From an uncultured Clostridia bacterium (GTDB taxonomy: Bacteria > Bacillota > Clostridia > Christensenellales > Aristaeellaceae), in assembly GCA_934647235.1 (NCBI GenBank), contig CAKUFG010000009.1:1-64000 (forward strand): a stretch of 64,000 nucleotides of DNA, in the 5' to 3' direction. Below the pieces are notes generated by a model. It had not been told where the DNA came from, did no database searches, and saw only the letters and a list, made by a program, of their open reading frames with translations. The translations under genes were made by a program, and so were the position numbers. Below, in pieces: positions 25,202 through 33,124 of the stretch; position 1 is the stretch's first letter; each line of letters opens with the position of its first letter.

Positions 25202-26744
25202 CTTCCCGCACCTCCTGTCTCTTGGCGCCGGCCATGTACAGGCCCAGCTCCTCTACCGTGGTGGTTTTGGGGTCCAGCTCGCCCACGATTTCGCCCTCGT
25301 ACATCACCAGGATCCGGTCGCTCACGTCCATCACCTCGTCCAGCTCCAGCGAAACCAGCAGCACGGCCTTGCCCGCATCGCGCTGCTCGACGATCTTCTT
25401 GTGGATATACTCAATCGCGCCCACATCCAGGCCGCGGGTAGGCTGCACGGCGATAAGGAGCTTGGGATCGCGGTCAATTTCGCGCGCGACGATGGCCTTT
25501 TGCTGGTTGCCGCCGGACATGCTGCGCGCCATGGTGACAGGGCCCTGACCCGAGCGGATGTCATACTGCTCGATCAGCTGCTCGGCATAGCCGCGGATCT
25601 GCTTGCGGCGAAGGAAGCCGAACTGCGTAAAATCGCTTTCAAAATAGCGCTGCAGCACGATGTCGTCCTCCAGGCTGTAATCCAGCACCAGGCCGTGCTT
25701 GTGGCGATCCTCCGGAATATGGCTGACGCCGTCCTTGCTGCGCTTGCGGATGGAGGCGTGGGTGATGTCGTCCCCCATCAGGGTGATCTTGCCGCCCGCC
25801 AGCGGCTCCAGGCCCGTCAGGCCGTAAACCAGCTCGGTCTGGCCGTTGCCGTCGATGCCGGCGATGCACACAATTTCGCCCTCGCGCACGTCAAAGGATA
25901 CATTGCGAACGGCGTTGTTCTTGTGCAGCTTGGAGGCAACCGTCATGTTTTCCACCTTCAGGATCACCTTGCCGGGCGTTTTAGGCTGCTTTTCCACATG
26001 GAAATTGACGCTGCGGCCCACCATCATGGCGGACAGCTGCTCCATGGAGGTTTCGGCGGTGTTGACCGTGCCGATATACTTGCCCTTGCGCAGCACGGTG
26101 CAGCGATCGGCAACGGCCATGATTTCGGCCAGCTTATGGGAAATGAACAGGATGGACTTGCCCTCCTGCGTCAGGTTGCGCATGATCTGCATCAGCTCGT
26201 CGATCTCGTGCGGGGTAAGCACGGCGGTGGGCTCGTCGAAGATCAGGATATCGTTATCGCGGTAGAGCATCTTGAGAATTTCGGTTCTCTGCTGCATGCC
26301 CACGGTGATGTCCTCAATCTTCGCGTCCAGATCGACGTGCAGGCCGTAACGCTCGCTCAGGGCGTTCACCTTTTCGCGGGCCTCGGCCTTATTGAGGAAG
26401 CCGAATTTGCACGGCTCCGCGCCCAGGATGATATTATCCAGCACCGTAAAGCACTCCACCAGCTTGAAATGCTGATGCACCATGCCGATGCCCAGGGCGT
26501 TGGCGTCGTTGGGGTCGCGGATCACCACGTCCTTGCCATTGACGCGAATTTTGCCCTCCTCCGGCTGATACAGGCCGAAAAGCACGCTCATCAGCGTGGA
26601 TTTGCCTGCGCCGTTCTCGCCCAAAAGCGCGTGAATTTCACCCTTGCGCAATTGCATGGTGATATCGTCGTTTGCGATGATGCCCGGAAATCGCTTGGTG
26701 ATATGCAGCATTTCTACGGCGTATTCGTTCCCGTAATTCTCCAA
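25191..26744 (-). CDS. nucleoside-type ABC transporter ATPase, tandem domains (YufO/NupO-like)
   Basis: 517 residues with two ABC domains. Domain 1 has Walker A GENGAGKST (near residue 40) and Walker B ILIFDEPTAVLTP (near 165). In domain 2 the Walker A is replaced by GIDGNGQTELV and the signature is MSGGNQQKAI, the usual asymmetry of this family, in which only one site is canonical. The start is TTG at 26744, preceded by GGGAGGG at good spacing. It energises the two permeases encoded downstream. Confidence 0.92.
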   Translation of the reverse strand: MENYGNEYAVEMLHITKRFPGIIANDDITMQLRKGEIHALLGENGAGKSTLMSVLFGLYQPEEGKIRVNGKDVVIRDPNDANALGIGMVHQHFKLVECFTVLDNIILGAEPCKFGFLNKAEAREKVNALSERYGLHVDLDAKIEDITVGMQQRTEILKMLYRDNDILIFDEPTAVLTPHEIDELMQIMRNLTQEGKSILFISHKLAEIMAVADRCTVLRKGKYIGTVNTAETSMEQLSAMMVGRSVNFHVEKQPKTPGKVILKVENMTVASKLHKNNAVRNVSFDVREGEIVCIAGIDGNGQTELVYGLTGLEPLAGGKITLMGDDITHASIRKRSKDGVSHIPEDRHKHGLVLDYSLEDDIVLQRYFESDFTQFGFLRRKQIRGYAEQLIEQYDIRSGQGPVTMARSMSGGNQQKAIVAREIDRDPKLLIAVQPTRGLDVGAIEYIHKKIVEQRDAGKAVLLVSLELDEVMDVSDRILVMYEGEIVGELDPKTTTVEELGLYMAGAKRQEVREGAK

Positions 26745-26791
26745 GGAATTTGTCCCTCCCTTACGCGGCCGGTTCGCCTGGCACGGCCCTT

Positions 26792-26863
26792 GACAAAAAC
26801 CCCCGCTTCTTTTCCGGGAGCAGGGGCTTTTGTCAAAGGCCGGGGAGATTGCCTCTCCCCGGC
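26792..26863 (-). terminator. double-hairpin attenuator between binding protein and ATPase genes
   Basis: On the minus strand RNA polymerase first meets a perfect 10-bp hairpin (26863-26839, GCCGGGGAGA arms) and then a terminator (26834-26792) whose arms are GACAAAAGCCCC and CGGGGGTTTTTGTC. Such a partial terminator after the binding-protein gene would yield more binding protein than ATPase and permeases. Confidence 0.8.
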
Positions 26864-26873
26864 GATGATGGTA

Positions 26874-27971
26874 TTACTTGACGTTGCCGTAGTAGGTAAC
26901 GGTCAGGGCCACTTCGGGCTCCACCTCGGTGGCGTTGGACACGGTGATGTCGCCAGCGAACATCTTGGCAACCAGCGCAGCGTAATCCTCGGCGGTGAAG
27001 CCTTCGGCGTACTGGGTGGAAGCGGGGATGCCCACGTAGTTAGCGTCCAAATCGGTGCCGGAAACCAGACCCAGAGTTTCCACCTTGCCGCCGTAGTTGG
27101 CGAAGTTGCCAGCCTTGATCTCAGTCAGCAGGGTGTTGACGGTGGCGGCCAGACCCTTCATAGCGGAGGTCACGGTCATGCCCTCGCCATAAGCGTCGAT
27201 GATGCCAGCCTGGTCCACGTCCACGCCGATGACCTTGGCGTTTACCTTGGCAGCCGCTTCAGCAGCGGAGCTGTAGATGCCGCCGCCGCAGGCGAACACG
27301 GCCTGCACGCCCAGGGTCTGATACCAGTTGTCCATGTAAGCGGTGATGTCGGCGTCGCCGTAGAACTGACCGCCGTACACATATTCAACGGTAACTTCCT
27401 TTTCCTTGCCCAGCTCAACGGCAGCGGCGTTGCAGCCCTGCACGAAGCCGTAGCCATAGCGGACGACAGCGGGAACCGCCATGCCGCCCAGGAAGCCCAG
27501 ATGGGTGTAGCCCAGCTTCACAGCGGCATAGCCGGCCATGTAGCCGCACAGCTCTTCCTGATACACAGCGCAGTACACGTTGGACGCCAGTTCAACGCCG
27601 CCCAGGTCGCCCTCGGACACGTCCAGCGCCACGAACTTGATATCGGAGTAGTCGTTCTGCACTTCGGCGATGGTGCCGCCAAAGGCATAACCGGGCATTA
27701 CGATCACGTTGTAGCCTTCTTCAGCGGCCTTTTCGACCATGGCCACGCGCTCGGCAGTGGAGTCGCCAGCGGGCTTGAAGTAGGTGAAATCAACGCCGTT
27801 CTCTTCCGCCCACTTCTTGCAGGCTTCGTAGGTAGTCTGGTTGAAGGACTGGTCGGTGATATCGCCGTAGTCGGTGATCATCGCCACGCGCATCGCGTCT
27901 TCAGCGGACGCGACAGAAACCATCGCCAGAACCATGACGAGCGCCAGGATCATTGCCAGGAACTTTTTCAT
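26874..27971 (-). CDS. BMP family substrate-binding protein (NupN-like)
   Basis: 365 residues. Signal peptide MKKFLAMILALVMVLAMVSV, cleavage probably after ASA (SVASAEDAM); no lipobox cysteine, unlike most Gram-positive BMP lipoproteins. The mature domain (VAMITDYGDITDQSFNQTTY) is the PnrA/BMP fold that binds purine nucleosides in characterised members. It is the first gene of the importer operon. Confidence 0.9.
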   Translation of the reverse strand: MKKFLAMILALVMVLAMVSVASAEDAMRVAMITDYGDITDQSFNQTTYEACKKWAEENGVDFTYFKPAGDSTAERVAMVEKAAEEGYNVIVMPGYAFGGTIAEVQNDYSDIKFVALDVSEGDLGGVELASNVYCAVYQEELCGYMAGYAAVKLGYTHLGFLGGMAVPAVVRYGYGFVQGCNAAAVELGKEKEVTVEYVYGGQFYGDADITAYMDNWYQTLGVQAVFACGGGIYSSAAEAAAKVNAKVIGVDVDQAGIIDAYGEGMTVTSAMKGLAATVNTLLTEIKAGNFANYGGKVETLGLVSGTDLDANYVGIPASTQYAEGFTAEDYAALVAKMFAGDITVSNATEVEPEVALTVTYYGNVK

Positions 27972-28025
27972 GAGTTGAGCCTCCTATGAAAATATCAAAC
28001 GACGCGAACACGCCATTCGTTTACA

Positions 28026-28054
28026 AGTATAACAAATGAACGGGATTTTTTCAA
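28026..28054 (-). promoter_or_regulatory. promoter of the nucleoside importer operon
   Basis: TTGAAA (28054-28049), 17 bp, TATACT (28031-28026) on the minus strand, about 55 bases before the BMP protein start, which has GGAGG. Confidence 0.78.
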
Positions 28055-28101
28055 TATCTATCGCCAAAATCCAAAAAATTTTTCACCCTTTTGGCAAAAA
28101 A

Positions 28102-28140
28102 AGCGAATGTACGCCGTCTTTTTCGCGGCATACATTCGCT
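28102..28140. terminator. terminator of the zinc-ribbon membrane gene
   Basis: AGCGAATGTACGCCG / CGGCATACATTCGCT stem with A-runs left and T-runs right, so it can work on both strands. On the minus strand it ends the 28160-28828 gene just before the BMP promoter. Confidence 0.85.
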
Positions 28141-28159
28141 TTTTGAGTCATTATGTTTT

Positions 28160-28828
28160 TTATCGCCGTACCAGCTGCTTCATCTTGGGCGTTATATAGG
28201 CTACGATTGCATCCAGCTCCTCGCGTTCCGGATACAGCGTCATAAACCGGAATCCCGCCGGGCGGTACAGATCGATGCGGCAGGCGCGCTTGTTCACCTC
28301 GTAGCGGCACACATCCTCCCACAGGATATGCGCTTCCCCTATGAGCATGCGCGCGTTGCCCTCGTTATCCTTGGCGATGTTATAGCTTTCGTAGGGCAGA
28401 AAACGGGCGTAGCAGCGAATCCGTCCCGGTTCGATCCACTTTTGCAGATGCGCGCCGCTTTTATCCAGCACGTAGTGCATTTCTTCCCGTCCCTGCAGGC
28501 CCAGGCAAAGCAGGATGATCACCGCGCCCAGGCCGAAGAACACCAGCGCCCAGGGCAGCATGCCGCTGCCCGTCAGCATGGTGAGGGCCATCTGCTTATC
28601 CTGCGCCACCAGCAATTCACCGATAAAGCAAAACAGGATCAGCAGAATTTCCGCCAGCGCCAGCACCTTCAGCGCGCCCCAGATGCTGCGGGCGTCCCCC
28701 AGGGGCACGCGGATGGCGCGCCACTTGAAGCGCTCGTTGCTGGACAGGGCGGTAATGGGCTGGCCGCAATGCTCGCAGATGGGCGTCAGGCTGTCCTTTT
28801 TGCACTTTTTGCAGTAGAAAACATGCAT
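28160..28828 (-). CDS. zinc-ribbon membrane protein of unknown function
   Basis: 222 residues. N-terminal zinc ribbon MHVFYCKKCKKDSLTPICEH (CxxC...CxxC, residues 6-21), two membrane helices (about 50-75 and 90-112), then a cytoplasmic C-terminal domain resembling a PH-like/YcxB-type module (YVLDKSGAHLQKW...YESYNIAKDNEGNARML). GGAAGG precedes the ATG. It has its own promoter and terminator. I do not recognise a function. Confidence 0.78.
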   Translation of the reverse strand: MHVFYCKKCKKDSLTPICEHCGQPITALSSNERFKWRAIRVPLGDARSIWGALKVLALAEILLILFCFIGELLVAQDKQMALTMLTGSGMLPWALVFFGLGAVIILLCLGLQGREEMHYVLDKSGAHLQKWIEPGRIRCYARFLPYESYNIAKDNEGNARMLIGEAHILWEDVCRYEVNKRACRIDLYRPAGFRFMTLYPEREELDAIVAYITPKMKQLVRR

Positions 28829-28862
28829 GCGCCCACCTTCCTTTCAATGCGGAATTTTGATT

Positions 28863-28892
28863 ATTATAGCACAGGCCTGCCTGCGCTTTCAA
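28863..28892 (-). promoter_or_regulatory. promoter of the 28160-28828 gene
   Basis: TTGAAA (28892-28887), 18 bp, TATAAT (28868-28863). The -35 box overlaps the 3' end of the queT-like gene. Confidence 0.75.
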
Positions 28893-29371
28893 GCGCCGCG
28901 GAACAGCTGGGCATGGGGCTTGAGCGCGCGCAGCAGCACATAGCCCAGCAGCCCCGCCGATACCACCTCGCTGGCAAAGATCAGCCCCACCAGCGCGGGA
29001 TAGGTGCTGGATACGTCGGTATACACATACCGCAGGATCAGCGGCACGGCAATGGTATTGGCAATGATATTGGGCCAGGGCGCAAGCCACCAACTTTTCT
29101 TATGCAGAAGCCTGGCAATATATGCGCCGATCAGCGTAGCCAGGGAGCCAAAAACAACATCCCACAGCGGGCAGCCCGTCAGGATATTGGCCAGCACGCA
29201 GCCAACGGTCAGGCCGGGCACAGCCGCGCCGGTAAAATAGGGCAGGATGCACAGCGCCTCGGAAAAGCGCACTTCCCACAGGCCCGCCATGTTGCTCAGG
29301 TAGGTCAGGGCGACGTACATGGCGGCGATCAGCGCGGCCTGCACAAGGTAGAGGGTGGTCTTCTTTTTCAT
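28889..29371 (-). CDS. queT: QueT family membrane transporter
   Basis: 160 residues with five or six membrane helices. Family features are MYVALTYLSNMAGLWEVRFS, EALCILPYFTGAAVPGLTVG, then NILTGCPLWDVVFGSLATLI. QueT proteins are ECF-type S components thought to import queuosine precursors (preQ1/preQ0). GGAG lies before the ATG, buried in a predicted hairpin (29376-29418). No ECF ATPase genes are near, so it would share the general ECF module. Confidence 0.85.
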   Translation of the reverse strand: MKKKTTLYLVQAALIAAMYVALTYLSNMAGLWEVRFSEALCILPYFTGAAVPGLTVGCVLANILTGCPLWDVVFGSLATLIGAYIARLLHKKSWWLAPWPNIIANTIAVPLILRYVYTDVSSTYPALVGLIFASEVVSAGLLGYVLLRALKPHAQLFRGA

Positions 29372-29375
29372 TTTT

Positions 29376-29418
29376 CAATTGCTCCTTAGTTTTGATTTAT
29401 GAGCAAGGACGGCAATTG
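29376..29418 (-). promoter_or_regulatory. ribosome-site-sequestering hairpin before queT
   Basis: On the minus strand CAATTGC-CG-TCCTT (29418-29405) pairs with AAGGA-GCAATTG (29387-29376), 12 bp with a 2-base bulge. The AAGGAG ribosome site of queT lies inside the stem. The loop ends ATCAAAACTAAGGAG, like the tail of preQ1-I riboswitches, but I could not find a full aptamer. A switch controlling translation is plausible; the ligand is inference from the gene. Confidence 0.5.
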
Positions 29419-29790
29419 ACGCAGCGGGAGGGCGCAGGATTTTTGCGCAGTGCAGGAAGCCGACGCGCAGGCGTACTGGAGGTACGTCAAGCGGAAAGCG
29501 ACGCAGCAATGCGTGAAAAGCCCAGCCAAAACGCTGTGGATATTGCCGGAATTGCTCAAGGTGAGGAGGATTTCGAACTCACCGGGACGACGAAAATTTT
29601 TGTTGGGATAGCTCGTCCGCCGCGCGGGCATACTGGCTGTGGACGCAATGAGCGCATTCGCCTGATCGCGCGACAGATCGTACAGCCAGGCCCTCCCATG
29701 GGGACGGCGGACGCTGTCATGCACCGCGCGCACCACGCGCATCCCGCCGGGCAGTCTCGCGCGCGAGGGGCTGCCGCGTCCGCCTTTTCC
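29401..29790 (+). ncRNA. candidate structured RNA between queT and the DUF1540 gene
   Basis: A 448-bp gap without a convincing gene but dense in paired elements readable on the plus strand. They are: GAGCAA (29401) against TTGCTC (29552) closing a long domain; GCGCA-loop-TGCGC; CGTAC-TGGAG-GTACG; ACGCA-GCAA-TGCGT with a GNRA tetraloop; GGTGAG...CTCACC (29560-29583); and finally GGCGGACGC...GCGTCCGCC with an inner GGCAG...CTGCC hairpin and TTTTCC at 29790, a possible terminator. The GNRA loop favours the plus strand. The family is not identified; raiA-type RNA is one to test. The 3' part may belong to a separate transcript. Confidence 0.5.
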
Positions 29791-29819
29791 ATTTTCTATA
29801 TGAAAGGAAGGATTTTTCC

Positions 29820-29990
29820 ATGAGCCATCCCGAATGGAATCAGTGCATCGAGTGCAGCGTCGTATCCTGCAAGCATCACAATGACCACGGCCATTGCAGC
29901 CTGGACAAGATCAAGGTGGAGCCCACCCCCATGGCCTACACCGGCGAAGCGGCCGATGAAAGCATGTGCGGCAACTACAACTGCAAGTAA
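29820..29990 (+). CDS. DUF1540 small cysteine-rich protein
   Basis: 56 residues, start ATG 29820 with GAAAGGAAGG upstream. The spacing CIECSVVSCKHHNDHGHCSL (C-x2-C-x4-C-x8-C) and a last cysteine pair in MCGNYNCK match the DUF1540 pattern of small putative metal-binding proteins common in Clostridia and Bacilli. The role is unknown; some members are spore or stress associated. A strong terminator follows. Confidence 0.82.
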   Translation: MSHPEWNQCIECSVVSCKHHNDHGHCSLDKIKVEPTPMAYTGEAADESMCGNYNCK

Positions 29991-30004
29991 TTCCAGGAAT
30001 CAAG

Positions 30005-30036
30005 AGGCTTTGGAGGTTCGCTCCAAAGCCTTTTTT
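30005..30036 (+). terminator. terminator of the DUF1540 gene
   Basis: AGGCTTTGGAG-GTTCG-CTCCAAAGCCT, perfect 11-bp stem followed by TTTTT. Confidence 0.92.
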
Positions 30037-30060
30037 GAATGTCGGCAAAGCCGCCATCCA

Positions 30061-30184
30061 CCGCGAAAAATGATAAAGCATTTTTCGCGGGCTGCAGATT
30101 TTCTTGTGAGCCTGCGGCTCACGGGCAGAAAATCTGATAGGAATGAAAATTTCCTTTCGGAGGGAACCTCCTTCGGAAATTTTC
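30061..30184. repeat. array of three perfect palindromic hairpins
   Basis: Three hairpins lie head to tail: CCGCGAAAAATG...CATTTTTCGCGG (30061-30090); CAGATTTTCT...AGAAAATCTG with inner GTGAGCC-TGC-GGCTCAC (30095-30136); GAAAATTTCC...GGAAATTTTC with inner GGAGG-GAA-CCTCC (30145-30184). They fill most of the 276 bp between the DUF1540 gene and the end of glgP. A further CTCTGGG/CCCAGAG-type hairpin near 30247-30263 may end glgP. I see no gene here. Confidence 0.75.
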
Positions 30185-30266
30185 TCCTCGCGCCGTACAC
30201 GCCGCCGCTGCGAATTCAGAATACGCAGGATGGCGAAAGCAATGAAGGCTCTGCAAACCCAGAGCG

Positions 30267-32690
30267 TTATTTCAGATGCCAGATCTTCTCGTTATACTCG
30301 CGGATGGTGCGGTCGGAGGAGAAAATGCCGGACTTGGCCGTGTTGATCACCGCCATACGCAGCCACTTGTCGCGATCCTGATAATCGTCGTTCACGCGGC
30401 GCTGGGCCATGGAGTAGCTGCCAAAGTCCTTGAGGACGAAGTAGCGGTCGTCAAAGAGCATATCATGATACAGCGCCTGCAGGGCGGCGGGGTTCTCCGT
30501 CATCAGCGTACCGTCGATCATCTGCGTCAGCGCGCGGCGGATTTCAGCGTTGTTTTCAAAAATCGTCATGGGGTTATAGCCGCCCGCGCTTTCCAGCGCC
30601 GCCACGGTATCGGCGCGCATGCCGAAGATGTAGATATTCTCCGCGCCCACCTGATCGTAGATTTCCACGTTCGCGCCGTCCATGGTGCCGATGGTGACAG
30701 CGCCGTTCATCATGAACTTCATGTTGCCGGTGCCGCTGGCCTCCTTGCCGGCGGTGGAAAGCTGCTCGGACAGGTCGGTAGCGGGCATGATGGCCTCGGC
30801 TGCGGACACATCGTAGTTTTCCACAAAGACAATGCGCAGCATGCGGCTGGCACGGGGATTATGGTTGATCATCCTGCTCAGCGCCAGAATATAGCGGATG
30901 ATCAGCTTGGCCTTGTAGTAGCCGGGGCTGGCCTTGGCGGCAAAGATGAACACGCGCGGGGTCATGGTGAAGTTGGGATCGTCCATGATGCGGTTATACA
31001 GCACATGGATATGCAGGGCGTTGAGCATCTGACGCTTATACTCGTGCAGGCGCTTGCACTGCGAATCGAACATAAAGCTCTCGTCCACCTCCATATCCTG
31101 CCGCATGGACAGCATATGGTTGAACTGATGCTTGTTGAACTGCTTCACCTGGTCGAACTTTTCGCGGAAGGCCTTATCCTCCGCAAAGGGCAGCAGCTCC
31201 TCCAGGCGCTCGGGTTCACGATACCATTTTTCACCGATGGCCTCGTTGATCAGCTCGCGCAGGCGGGTATTGCATGCCATCAGCCAGCGGCGATGGGTGA
31301 TACCGTTGGTGATATAGGTGAACTTTTCAGGTGTCAGGGTATAATAGTCATGGAAGGTATCGTTTTTGAGGATCTCGCCGTGCAGGCAGCTGACGCCATT
31401 GACCGCGTAGCTCATGGCTACGCACAGATTGGCCATGTGCACCTGATCATACGCCAGGATGGCCATATGGGCGATGCGGTCCCAATCGCCGGGGAAAGCA
31501 TTCCACAGGCGCTGGCACAGGCGGCGGTTCATTTCCTCCAGGATCATATAGATGCGGGGCAGCTGCTCGCGCACCATCTGCTGCGGCCAGCGCTCCAGCG
31601 CCTCGCTCATGACGGTATGGTTGGTATAGGCAACCGTCTTGCTGACAATGGCCTGCGCCTCATCCCAGCCCAGGCCCTCCTGATCCATCAGCAGGCGCAT
31701 CAGCTCCGGAATGGCCAGGCCCGGATGGGTATCGTTGATCTGGATGGCAATCTTTTCAGGCAGCAGGTTGAAGCGCGTGCCGAAGCGGCGCTTGAAATCC
31801 TTGATTGCATACTGCAGCGACGCGCTGGTAAAGAAATAATGCTGGGTCAGGCGCAGCTTTTTGCCCTCGTAATGGTTATCCTCGGGATAGAGCACCTTGC
31901 TGATCACCGCGGCCATATCGGACTCGAGCGCCTTTTCGTAATTACCGGCAGAGAACGCGCCAAAGTCCAGATTATTGTGCGGGCTGCGCGCGCTCCACAT
32001 GCGCAGGGTATTGACGGTATCGCAATCATAACCGGCGATAGGCATATCATAGGGCACAGCCAGCACGGTCTGATAATTCCTGGTGACAAAGTTGGTGCGG
32101 CCGTTTTCCTGCACGGGCTCTACATAGCCGCCGAAGTGCACCTCCATCGTATCCTCAGGATCGGGCACCTCCCAGATATTGCCGTTATCCAGCCAGTTAT
32201 CGGGCACCTCTACCTGCTGGCCATCCACAATGCGCTGGCGGAACAGGCCGTATTCATAGCGGATGGTGCAGCCCATAGCAGGCAGCTCAAGCGAAGCCAG
32301 GCTATCCATAAAGCACGCGGCCAGACGCCCCAGGCCGCCGTTGCCCAGGCCCGGTTCAGGCTCCTCGCGGATGACATGGCGCCAGTTGATGCCCAGCTCC
32401 ATCAGCGCGTCGCGCACGTTTTTCATCGTGCACAGGTTGACGGCGTTGCAGTGCATGCTGCGCCCGGTCAGGAACTCCACCGACAGGTAATACAGGCGCT
32501 TGCCCATATAGGTTTTATCGCGTTCGCGCGCGGCCACCCACTTTTCCATGATCTGATCGCGGATGGTAGAGGCCACGGCGTAATAGATCTGCTGCGGGGT
32601 CGCGTCCGCAAGGGTGCGGCCGTTATAGCGCTGGATCTTGCCGATAATGGATTGCTTGATGGATTCCTTATCAAACGATGCGTGTGCCAT
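30267..32690 (-). CDS. glgP: glycogen/starch/maltodextrin phosphorylase
   Basis: 807 residues. Releases glucose-1-phosphate from alpha-1,4-glucans with pyridoxal phosphate. Visible are LYYLSVEFLTGRSM near residue 70, GNGGLGRLAACFMDSLASL near 117 and the PLP-lysine region EASGTGNMKFMMNGAVTIG near 640. I start it at ATG 32690 (MAHASFDKESIKQ) because GGAGGAATT lies 7 bases upstream. An extended -10, TGCTATAAT, about 110 bases upstream is a candidate promoter. No other glycogen genes are in the window. Confidence 0.95.
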   Translation of the reverse strand: MAHASFDKESIKQSIIGKIQRYNGRTLADATPQQIYYAVASTIRDQIMEKWVAARERDKTYMGKRLYYLSVEFLTGRSMHCNAVNLCTMKNVRDALMELGINWRHVIREEPEPGLGNGGLGRLAACFMDSLASLELPAMGCTIRYEYGLFRQRIVDGQQVEVPDNWLDNGNIWEVPDPEDTMEVHFGGYVEPVQENGRTNFVTRNYQTVLAVPYDMPIAGYDCDTVNTLRMWSARSPHNNLDFGAFSAGNYEKALESDMAAVISKVLYPEDNHYEGKKLRLTQHYFFTSASLQYAIKDFKRRFGTRFNLLPEKIAIQINDTHPGLAIPELMRLLMDQEGLGWDEAQAIVSKTVAYTNHTVMSEALERWPQQMVREQLPRIYMILEEMNRRLCQRLWNAFPGDWDRIAHMAILAYDQVHMANLCVAMSYAVNGVSCLHGEILKNDTFHDYYTLTPEKFTYITNGITHRRWLMACNTRLRELINEAIGEKWYREPERLEELLPFAEDKAFREKFDQVKQFNKHQFNHMLSMRQDMEVDESFMFDSQCKRLHEYKRQMLNALHIHVLYNRIMDDPNFTMTPRVFIFAAKASPGYYKAKLIIRYILALSRMINHNPRASRMLRIVFVENYDVSAAEAIMPATDLSEQLSTAGKEASGTGNMKFMMNGAVTIGTMDGANVEIYDQVGAENIYIFGMRADTVAALESAGGYNPMTIFENNAEIRRALTQMIDGTLMTENPAALQALYHDMLFDDRYFVLKDFGSYSMAQRRVNDDYQDRDKWLRMAVINTAKSGIFSSDRTIREYNEKIWHLK

Positions 32691-33124
32691 GCAATTCCTC
32701 CAGGCTGCGCCAGGGCAGCGAAAAATGGCGGACGCGCACGCGGCGATCAGCCTGCGGCAATACGTCCGGGGAAGGGCAAGCGTGCGCTTGCTTCTTCTAT
32801 TATAGCATAGTTTTCCCGCGCCATAAATAGCCATTTCGGTCAATATCATGTCTGAATCAACATAAAATGCGCCATTTCGACGTATTTTTTGATTTGCGGC
32901 GCAGTCAGCGGCGCGGCGCGGCGCTTTTGCGTCAATTATGGTTGCTCATCAATTCATTTATATTATTTTATGGTTCTCTACTGTCAGTAGAATGGCTCAT
33001 TTTCTCTCTACGCGCCATAGAATGCACTTTCCACGTTTCGTAGGGCGCAGCTTTCCTTGCCGGTAGAATCAGAATAACCCGTTATGTGCTATGATGGCTG
33101 CATCGTATCAGGAGGTTTTTCAGG
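32691..33124. promoter_or_regulatory. 434-bp intergenic region with two operator-like direct repeats
   Basis: Between divergent glgP and the SGNH gene. Two 20-bp sites, TCTCTAC-N5-GTAGAATG (32975-32994) and TCTCTAC-N5-ATAGAATG (33005-33024), start exactly 30 bp apart; each is an imperfect dyad (YTCTAC...GTAGAA). A weaker GTAGAATC follows near 33063. For the SGNH gene there is an extended -10, TGCTATGAT, at 33087-33095. For glgP there is TGCTATAAT near 32802-32810. I see no gene. Confidence 0.55.

Noticed and set aside
29401..29460. Complete preQ1-I riboswitch aptamer
   Set aside because: Only the A-rich tail ACTAAGGAG matches; no matching P1 hairpin or pseudoknot partner was found, so I report only the sequestering hairpin.
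29570..29590. tRNA-like TTCGAACTC sequence
   Set aside because: No cloverleaf or acceptor stem can be drawn around it; it is part of the GGTGAG/CTCACC hairpin.
29392..29823. 143-codon plus-strand and 118-codon minus-strand frames in the queT-DUF1540 gap
   Set aside because: Neither has a ribosome site or plausible protein composition, and both run through perfect hairpins; a structured RNA explains the region better.
30276..32810. 844-codon plus-strand frame opposite glgP
   Set aside because: Antisense shadow of glgP, with low-complexity His/Ala/Gly composition.
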